A DNA stretch of 64,000 nt from Loripinus fragilis (taxonomy: Eukaryota; Mollusca; Bivalvia; Lucinida; Lucinidae), in contig OZ026518.1 in NCBI GenBank assembly GCA_964019695.1, positions 83,199,950-83,263,949 of the forward strand, read 5' to 3'. The notes below the pieces were generated by a model. That model was not told the origin of the DNA and made no database searches. It saw only the letters and a program-made list of their open reading frames with translations. Positions 56,540 through 64,000 of this stretch are shown here, one piece after another; positions within the stretch are counted from its first letter, which is position 1; each line of letters begins with the position of its first letter. Both the position numbers and the translations under genes were made by a program.

Positions 56540-57080
56540 TAATAGCATTATAGCAATTACCAAGTTTCACCAAGTTTCAGGCTGAAAAACTACTGAGAAG
56601 AGACGAGTCAAAGCAATATACCGCAATTTTTTTCTTCAAAGTTTGGTGTTTATCTAAGAAGCATATTTTTAGGCATGTTTATTAGGCATGTGCTAGCATT
56701 TAGTCACTTCCAGTAACAAGGTACACTGAAGCTAAAAGTAAATAATGAAATAGGAAAACAGACAAAAATAATAAGGGATTTTGTGCATACAATATGCATA
56801 TCTACATACCATGACAAAACATCTGTAAAGTTTTAAAACAAATAGATAGAAAGTGAAAGAGGAGTAACTATTGCACTCAAAAAGCACCAAATGTGATTGG
56901 TTACCAAATGTACACTCTAAAACTTGCATGTCAAGGGCATCCTTGCTAACAGAGGTGTAACAACAATAACATGTTAGAGTTGTAGGATATTTTTTATTTT
57001 AAGCGCCAAAAAGGTTCTATCAATTTAGAAATAAAAAATATAAGTTCTTTCTATTCATATACCACTGATAATCAGTCTAT
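56540..57080. other. No gene recognised
   Basis: AT-rich; no exon features. Confidence 0.5.
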
Positions 57081-57086
57081 GGGTTT

Positions 57087-57285
57087 ACAGTAAAGCCTGT
57101 CTTAAGCAGCCACTCAAAAATAGACAAAACAAAGATCTTAAAGACAAATGGTAGCTTAATGAAGGTTGAAAGAATTGCAGAAGCATTCTGCAATACTTTT
57201 GACCTGCATTTAGCGATAATCGGTCTTGAAAAACAATTTTTGGTCTTCTTTTTGAGTGGCTGCTTAAGACAGGTTTTACTGTATA
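57087..57285. repeat. Fold-back MITE, 'ACAGTAAAGCCTGTCTTAAG'
   Basis: ACAGTAAAGCCTGTCTTAAG and CTTAAGACAGGTTTTACTGT, centre AGAATTGCAGAAGCATTCTG. Confidence 0.85.
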
Positions 57286-57554
57286 TTTTTACAGGCGAAA
57301 AACTCACTGTATAAATTAGAGACACTTTCTCATGAAACGGCTCACATGGGCTTGTTATGAGACCTCTGGCTACTAAGAGGTTTCCGCATTGTGTCACGTT
57401 TTAGTCATATATGTTTCACAAACCACATTTTAGAAGGCAAGCAGTGGATGTCCTCAGACTGATCAGGGTCTGCACTGAAAACATTAGCCTCTTTGTGTTG
57501 AAAAAACTCAATTTCTAGTTTTGGATAAAAGAGTGCTGGCTGATCAACTTGTTA

Positions 57555-57780
57555 TTTAACCCTTTATGCCCTGATGGATTCTTCCTTTTGGTTTGATGCA
57601 ATGAACTTGGGATGGTCCATTGTATATACTGAGGGGTCATGGGTTACAATTTTCACATAAAAATGTATTTCTTTCATTGAAGATTGTTTTTGTCATAGCA
57701 AACAGTGTAGACCCAGATGAAATGCTTCATGATGCAGCATCTGGGTCTTCACTGTTTGCCAAAGAACGCAATTAAGTCAC
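57555..57780. repeat. Fold-back MITE, CAAACAGTGTAGACC core
   Basis: AACCCTTTATGCCCTGATGG, CCATTGTATATACTGAGGGG, AGCAAACAGTGTAGACCCAG and GGTCTTCACTGTTTGCC. Confidence 0.75.
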
Positions 57781-58395
57781 TAGTAATACAAATTGTTAAA
57801 TATTTCTATACATGTCAGAGTGAATGATATCCTATTTAAAAGAATTTCTTGATTAATAATTGTGGCATTTTTTCCTGGGAATTTATATATGTACATGTAT
57901 CTTAAAGTTTATCTATTGCAATTATGTCAGTTTAATTTTACCAATAAGACCTGTTAGGTTCTATATTTTCATGTTGGATACAACTGGTTTTTCCTTTCCA
58001 GAATAGATAAAGAATCTAGAAAAAAGATATTGGGATATCCTCTATGGTGTGGTCACACCTGTCATACCAAAGGTCACAAATACTCCTTCAGTATTGGGCA
58101 ATATTATATGAAAACATGTATATCAAATTTTATCAAGATATCATAGATATTTGTAGAACGCTTCTTGGACTTTTAAAAACACACCATGCTACTAAAATGA
58201 GTGCAGCCATAAATAAATGAATTCACAAAAACAAACTTTTCACTCCTTAAAACACAGCAAATCAATAAGAATGACAAATTATTACAACCGTTTTCCTATT
58301 GCCATAGGCAAAATAAAAATTGTGATAAATCTTATTAGAAACAGTAAACAACTACTTGTTTTTACTGATAAGGCCCCTTGCTATGCACATTGAAA
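57781..58395. other. No gene recognised
   Basis: AT-rich; GGTCACAAATACTCC near 58068 is the only GC-richer island. Nothing exon-like. Confidence 0.5.
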
Positions 58396-58399
58396 AAAG

Positions 58400-58740
58400 T
58401 TTAACCCTTACTACACCCGGATATATCCTGTTTTGAAAACAGTGTTGGTCATAAAAAGCTAGCTAATCGGGATCCAAACTGTTTTCCAACTGCTCTTAAC
58501 CCTTTGTATACGCGAAATGCCAAAACAAGTACTTTTTTTTAACAGTGAACACCCAAATGAAATACTGCTTAATATGGCATTTCATCACGATCTACACTGT
58601 CTTCAGGCAAAAAAATACAATATTTTTAGGAAGAGATAGTGTGACGGACAACAGACGGATTTGACACCAAGCTCCCCTTCAAAAGCCCAGTTGAACTGCA
58701 GCATTATGCAGCATTTATCAGCATCTACACTGTTTGTAAA
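58400..58740. repeat. Two fold-back MITEs in tandem
   Basis: 58400-58497 (TTAACCCTTACTACACCCGG, TTTTGAAAACAGTGTTGG, ATCCAAACTGTTTTCC) and 58498-58740 (TTAACCCTTTGTATACGCG, AACAGTGAACACCC, CTACACTGTTTGTAAAGG). Confidence 0.65.
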
Positions 58741-58944
58741 GGTAAAATTAATCTTCAGACAAATGAATACAATATTTTGGGGGGCTGCAACTATCAAAGA
58801 GAAGAAAAAGTCTAAGTGATAGAAAACAAGAATCTCAAAGAAAGTTTTTTTGATCAATGAAAGGAAAACATAAAACCATGAAAATAATCATCATAAACTG
58901 CAGTTACTGTATTAAAAGCATTTTAGGTATGGTCAAACAAAACA

Positions 58945-59235
58945 GGACCCAAGCTTATAAAACTATTTTCATGATTAACTCGACTGAGCATGAAACTTCA
59001 ACTGCTCATACCATTATGTTTTAAAGCAGGAAAAAATTATCATTTGTCAGTATTTTACTTTAAGTTAAATACTGACATATGATGTTTTTTTCCTGTTTTA
59101 AAACATGTACATGTATTTATCCTCCTAATAAATGTTAAAATGCCATGAATTGTTGGCATTTAAACATATATGAACAGAAATTGATTTCATGCTCAGTTGA
59201 GTTGAACATGAAAAAAGTTTTACAACCTTGCAGTC
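58945..59235. repeat. Fold-back MITE 'CTTTTTTCATG...' with a nested hairpin
   Basis: AAGCTTATAAAACTATTTTC, GAGCATGAAACTTCAACTGC and AACATGAAAAAAGTTTTACA. An inner stem TCAGTATTTTACTTTAAG / CTTTAAGTTAAATACTGA-type at 59047-59070. Confidence 0.75.
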
Positions 59236-59387
59236 AGGTTACTAAAAATAAAGCCAAACTATACAGGTTAATGAGTGTAAGTAAGCTCAAACTATACAGT
59301 TAAACAACTATTTAATAAAATACGCTGAAACGGGTGAAAAAGAACTTTTCAATCATCAAATTCTTCTGAATCGAATAAAGAACAGGG

Positions 59388-59602
59388 GCGGACCCAGGAT
59401 TTCTGGAAAGGGGGTTCATATGTATAAAGGGGTGGGGGTTCACATTGCTGATTTTATCTAATTTTTCTTAAATAATCCATGAAAATGAAATAATTTGGTC
59501 TCATTGAGACCAAATTATTTCATTTTCATAGGATATTTAAAAATGGGGAGCAGGGAAGGGGGTTCGAGCGAACCCCCTGAACTCCCTCCGGATCCGCTAC
59601 TG
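59388..59602. repeat. Fold-back MITE 'GGGGCGGACCCAGGATTTC'
   Basis: GGGGCGGACCCAGGATTTC and CTCCCTCCGGATCCGCTACT; stem AATAATTTGGTCTCATTGAG with its inverse. Confidence 0.85.
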
Positions 59603-59654
59603 AAGATCTGAAAAATATCAAATCAAAGTATCACATTATAGTGGAGTTAAATTT

Positions 59655-59872
59655 TTTAACTCTTTGCCTACTACATTTAGCGTTATCTGCTGATAACCGT
59701 TGCAAACAGTTTGGATTCAGATCAGGCCCGACAAAATGTCGGGTCTGATCTAGATCCAAACTGTTTGACACTCTGATGGAATTCCTGAACTTTTTTTGTT
59801 GAAAAAGTTGACTTTGAAAAAATCAGCAGACGACAAATAACATGCAAAATTACCCAGTTGGCAAAGCGTTAA
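59655..59872. repeat. Fold-back MITE TTAACTCTTTGCCTAC
   Basis: TTAACTCTTTGCCTACTACA, core CAGGCCCGACAAAATGTCGG, closing CAGCAGACGACAAATAACAT and CAAAGCGTTAA. Confidence 0.8.
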
Positions 59873-60077
59873 TACATACTGAAACCCAACTATAGATGTG
59901 CTATAAGGGTTTGTCTATGTGACACACTCAGCTTTAAAGATATAGTGACATGCCAAAATATGTCATTTTTATTTAAAATATTCAATTGAAGTCCATGAAT
60001 TTTTTACTAATTTACTAGTATATTAACTTTAATGTTATTCTAATTGTTTTTAAGAAGAAAAAAATGCAGATTTTTTT

Positions 60078-60132
60078 AAGAGTTTGTTACAATTTCGAGG
60101 TTGTGGCCATTACCTCAAAATTGTAACAAACT
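60078..60132. repeat. Hairpin AGTTTGTTACAATTTCGAGG
   Basis: AGTTTGTTACAATTTCGAGG, loop, CCTCAAAATTGTAACAAACT; nearly perfect 20-bp arms. Confidence 0.85.
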
Positions 60133-60140
60133 GAAACAAG

Positions 60141-61740
60141 AAATGTCACAAACACGTGACGAATGCCCCCAAAGGAATTGGTCTAGCATAAGACACATTT
60201 GAGGAAAGATAGCTGTAATATAGCACGAAAAACCTAGAAATGAGGCCAGAAGTCAATGTCAAAGTCAAAGTGACTCAAAATGGTATGCTGACCACTCCGC
60301 CATCCCAAGAGGAATCAAATTTGGGATTCCTACATCAAATAATATAGCAGATATGCTCTGGACACAATAATTCTTGAAAACTAGGTCAGAGGTCAAGTTC
60401 ACAGTGACCCAAAAATAGTTTGTGACACTCAGGCATCCCAAGATGCATTTACATACCAAATTTGAATTCCTATTTCAAAGAATATATGAGATATGCACCA
60501 GTTTCTAGAAACTAGGTCAGAGGTCAAGTTTAAGGTCACAATGACTTAATTATGGTAGGCGACACAATTCCTCATCCCAAGATGCATCCACACACCAAAT
60601 TTGAGATTCCTACCTCAAATAATATATGATATATGCTCTGGACATGATTATTCTAAAACTAGGTCAGAGGTTAAGGTCACAGTGACCCAAAAATGGTACA
60701 TGACACTCCGCTATCCCAAGATGCAACCACACACCAAATTTGGAATTCCTCACTCAAAGAATATAAGACATATGCTCGGGACACAATAATTCTTAAAACT
60801 AGGTCAGAGGTCAAGGTCACATTGACCTAAAAAATGGTATGTGACACCCCGTCATCCCAAGATATATTTACACACCAAAGATGGAATTCCTATCTCAAAG
60901 AATATAGGAGATATGCACAAGACTCAATGCAGTTTCTAGAAACTAGGTCAGAAGTCAAGTTCAAGATCACAGTGACCCAATTATGGTATGAGACACTTCG
61001 CCAGTCCAAGATGCATCCACACACCAAATTTGAGATTCCTACCTCAAATAATATAAGAGATATGCTATGGACACGATTATTCTAAAAAGTAGGTCAGAGG
61101 TCAAGTTCAAGGTCACAGTGACCCAATTATGGTATGCAACACTTTGTCATCCCAAGATGCATCCACACACCAAATTTGAAATTCCTACCTCAAATAATAT
61201 AAGAGATATGCTACGGACATGATTATTCTAAAAAGTAGGTCAGAGGTCAAGGTCAAGGTCACAGTGACCCGAAAATGGTACGCGACATTCCGCCAGCCCA
61301 AGATGTATCCACACACCAAATGTGGAATTCCTACCTAAGAATATAGGAGATATGCACCAGACTCAATGCAGTTTCTAGAAACTAGGTCAGAGGTCAAGTT
61401 CAAGGTCACAGTGACCCAATTATAGTACGCGACACTTCGTCATCCCAAGATGCATCCACACACCAAATTTGAGATTCCTACCTCAAATAATATAAGAGAC
61501 ATGCTCCGGACACGATTATTCTAAAAACTAGGTCAGAGGTCAAGGTCAAGGTCACAGTGACCCGAAAATGAAACACGACACTCCGCCATCCCAAGATGCA
61601 TCCACACAACAAATTTGGAATTCCTACCTCAAAGAATATAGGATATATGGACCGGACACGAAAGCGGGACGGACGGACTGATGGACGGACGGACAGTGCG
61701 ATTACTATATGCCTCCCAAAGTTCCTTTGGGGGCATAAAA
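60141..61740 (+). mobile_element. Pearl-like element, about 145-bp core repeat, about ten units
   Basis: The left end has ATGCCCCCAAAGGAA (60163) and the right end TTCCTTTGGGGGCAT (61722-61736), inverted. Core units contain AAACTAGGTCAGAGGTCAAG, GGTCACAGTGACCC, ATCCCAAGATGCATCCACAC, ACCAAATTTG and GAGATATGC. The tail is GGACGGACGGACTGATGGAC and more. Layout matches pearl/Helentron-like elements of bivalves. Confidence 0.85.
60675..61562. promoter_or_regulatory. Five perfect GGTCACAGTGACC palindromes with AGGTCA direct repeats
   Basis: At 60675-60687, 61111-61123, 61257-61269, 61404-61416 and 61550-61562. Each is preceded by one to three more AGGTCA/AGGTCAAG half-sites. GGTCAnnnTGACC is the estrogen-response-element palindrome. 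A functional role is only inferred. Confidence 0.4.
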
Positions 61741-61984
61741 ATGGATTTTTTTTAATTAAGAAGGTTTATAAATATAGCAAAACTTATCTAAATGCAAAAC
61801 TATTTATTAAGCTTAGTTTCTATAGTATGCACTGTTTTACCATGAAAACTTCAGTAATTTGCATACAATAGAATGAAAAGGAACAAAGTTATGACATCAC
61901 TATTGAAAAACAGTTACTGAATAAATGTCAAACCATATTTTATCTTTATTTCATACCAAAGAACAGCTTAATTTGGACCACTTT

Positions 61985-62042
61985 GGGTAGTTTTACATGC
62001 GAATAGACCGACAAACAGACAGACAAACAGACAGACAAACAT
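61985..62042 (+). repeat. GACAGACAAACA microsatellite
   Basis: ACAGACAGACAAACAGACAG and continuation; a tetranucleotide tract like those in pearl-like tails. Confidence 0.85.
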
Positions 62043-62192
62043 ATGGATCATTGAAAATGGTAAAGCACTAATAATGAATAACATTCTAAAAAAAATCTAC
62101 CAACTAGAAATTGTGTTTGTGAAAAAAAGCACAGAAAAGTATGAATTGGAAGCCTGTGGCTACTCTGAAAGACAGACAACAAAAAATGATAC

Positions 62193-62437
62193 CATGGGTG
62201 AAAATTCAAAATTTCCAAAATCCTGTACTTTTGATACTCCAGTCTTAAAACTTGCTGTATGCCCACTAAATATTCACAATTTAAAGTTAAAATGGTCAAA
62301 TGACCTTAGACAGACTGAAAATAAATCAGAGAAGCTGTAATGATCTCCCTAATTCAGCATTTTGAGGCTGACTTTCAATGGAAAGTCAGCCTCAAAATCT
62401 TGAATTCAGGAATAATCTTGAAAACTTTCACCCATGT
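62193..62437. repeat. Fold-back MITE 'ATGGGTGAAAATTC'
   Basis: ATGGGTGAAAATTCAAAATT and AACTTTCACCCATG ends; perfect stem GAGGCTGACTTTC / GAAAGTCAGCCTC with ATTCAGCATTTT / AAAATCTTGAAT. Same family as 47819-48068. Confidence 0.85.
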
Positions 62438-62514
62438 GATACTCTCAAAGAAATCTACCAACTAGAAATTGTGTTTGTGAAATTCTGTACCAACAAGCAA
62501 ATTCAGAGAATTTA

Positions 62515-63388
62515 TGTCCCCCGCCATTATTGTACACTTAAAAATGACTAAGTTCAAATTGCAAAAAAAGTGACAAAAAATAATCTCAGGATAATATCCA
62601 AACCACATGCATATCTTCAGATCATGACAAAAACATCTGTAAAGTTTCAAAAGAATCGGCATAAAACTGTAGGAGGAGTTGCGCACACAAGGTACCCAGT
62701 ATCCATTAACTTTGACAGTAAAAACGCCAGAAAAATGCCTAAGTTAAAATAGCAGAAAAAGTGATAAAAAATAATTTGAGGATTATATCCAAACCACATG
62801 CATATCTTCAGACCATGTCCAAAACACCTGTGAAGTTTCAAAAGAATCAATATAAAACTGTAGGAGGAGATGCGCACACAAGGTACCCACTATCCATTCA
62901 CTTTGATAGTAAAAATGTCAGAAAAATGGCTAAGTTCAACTGGCGGAAAAAGTGTTAAAAAATAATCTGAGGAATATATCCAAACCACATGCATATCTTC
63001 AGACCATGTACAAAACACCTGTGAAGTTTCAAAAGAATCGATATAAAACTGTAGGAGGAGTTGCGCACACAAGGTACCCACTATCTTTTCACTTTGATAG
63101 TAAAAACGCCTAAAAATGACTAAGTTCAAATTGCGAAAAAAGTGACAAAAAATAATCTCAGGATAATATCCAAACCACATGCATATCTTCAGACCATGAC
63201 TAAAACATCTGTAAAGTTTCGAAAGAATCGGCATAAAACTGTAGGAGGAGTTGCGCACACAAGGTACCTACTATATTAGGGGGACGGAAGGACGGAAGGA
63301 CGGAAGGACGGAAGGACGGAAGGACGGAAGGACGGAATGCCGAAAACTATGTCCCTCCGCTTTTCTTCGAAAAGGCGGGGGACAAAAA
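62515..63388 (+). mobile_element. Pearl-like element, about 190-bp core repeat, four units
   Basis: Ends GTCCCCCGCC (62517) and GGCGGGGGAC (63374) are inverted. Units contain AATCTCAGGATAATATCCAA, ACCACATGCATATCTTCAGA and AAACTGTAGGAGGAGTTGCG. The tail is GGACGGAAGGACGGAAGGAC and more (63279-63335), then CCCTCCGCTTTTCTTCG. Confidence 0.85.
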
Positions 63389-63408
63389 GTATGATTCAAA
63401 CCACTGTG

Positions 63409-63409
<1 letters not shown>

Positions 63410-63440
<31 letters not shown>

Positions 63441-63442
63441 TA
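63410..63442 (+). repeat. GACA microsatellite
   Basis: GACAGACAGACAGACAGACA and more, about 8 units. Confidence 0.95.
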
Positions 63443-63619
63443 TGGACCACAGGAAATGAGACTCAAAGAAATCTATCAACTAGAAATTGTTACCAAAAAG
63501 TATGATTCAGACCACTGCCGCTAGATGGGCAGACATACCACACAGACAGACACTCACACAGACCTCTAAAAATGTTAAAAGGAACAAATAACGTTCTCAA
63601 TGAAATCTATAACGAAGTA

Positions 63620-63935
63620 CAGTCGAACTTCGATGGCCCGAACTCCTCGGGACCATAGGTGCGAGTTTGACCCATCGATGGGTTCGAGCCATACCTGGTC
63701 TGACAATCTGAATGATTCATGTTAGGTAAATATTGGTTCGAGCCAGCCAAGGGTTTATACATTAAAAATTGCCCTGGGGCCGGTGTTTTGACTTCGAGAG
63801 TTCGAGCCATCATTGTTTCGAGCCTGGGGTGTATTTTTACATTAAATATATAGGGAATTTGTTGGGACTGATGAATGAGTTCTAGCCATCAATGGTGTTC
63901 AAGACAGGCGAGTTTGAGCGACCAAAGTTCGACTG
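63620..63935. mobile_element. TA-flanked MITE 'CAGTCGAACTTCGATGGC', 316 bp
   Basis: TA (63618-63619), CAGTCGAACTTCGATGGC, and at the right ACCAAAGTTCGACTG followed by TA (63936-63937). Inside, GTTCGAGCCA recurs several times. TA duplication and CAGT ends suggest a Tc1/mariner/pogo-type MITE. Confidence 0.75.
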
Positions 63936-64000
63936 TATATAGAAATTGTGTTTGTGAAATACTGTACCCCCAAACAGTATGATTAAGACCCCTGTGGCTA

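Overview
This is eukaryotic, repeat-dense genomic DNA, most probably from a marine bivalve. Three observations point there. (1) The one fully readable gene encodes a secreted Cu/Zn-superoxide-dismutase-like protein of the kind that dominates bivalve haemolymph and extrapallial fluid (cavortin, dominin, extrapallial protein). (2) There are many tandem-core elements ending in GGAC/GACGG tetranucleotide arrays, the layout described for 'pearl' (Helentron-like) elements of bivalves. (3) There are dozens of short fold-back MITEs and tRNA-derived SINEs. There are no operons or prokaryotic signals; introns are long and most of the sequence is transposon-derived.

Layout. 1-22.8 kb: no exon found. It holds fold-back MITEs, two SINE families, a 21-bp minisatellite (5.1-5.85 kb), a 30-bp minisatellite (15.1-15.96 kb), a TA-flanked 1.35-kb element (11.2-12.6 kb), and a pearl-like tandem array (16.0-20.8 kb). 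That array is broken by a 2.34-kb element with CAC termini and a 5-bp duplication, a 1.06-kb mariner-like element, and a 0.48-kb hAT-like element with an 8-bp duplication. 22.8-40.3 kb (+): a five-exon gene for a 248-residue secreted SOD-like protein. All exon phases fit, giving one open frame of 747 nt. Its introns (6.3, 1.9, 7.0 and 1.5 kb) carry a 347-bp direct duplication, pearl-like arrays, a 36-bp satellite of about 4 kb interrupted by a mariner-like element, and a second long-TIR element that ends 29 bp before exon 4. 40.3-48.9 kb: MITEs, SINEs and a frameshifted LINE fragment. 48.9-55.3 kb (-): the last two recognised exons of a second gene, convergent with the first, encoding a Ser-rich tail with a Lys/His run; the 5' part lies beyond what I can read. 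55.3-64 kb: MITEs, two more pearl-like arrays (one with repeated nuclear-receptor-type palindromes), and a TA-flanked MITE.

Biology. The SOD-like protein keeps all four zinc ligands and three of four copper ligands. Lys replaces the fourth copper-ligand His (human SOD1 H120), and Pro sits at the position of the catalytic Arg (human R143). A structural, metal-carrying or immune role is more likely than full dismutase activity. The two genes show no obvious functional link.
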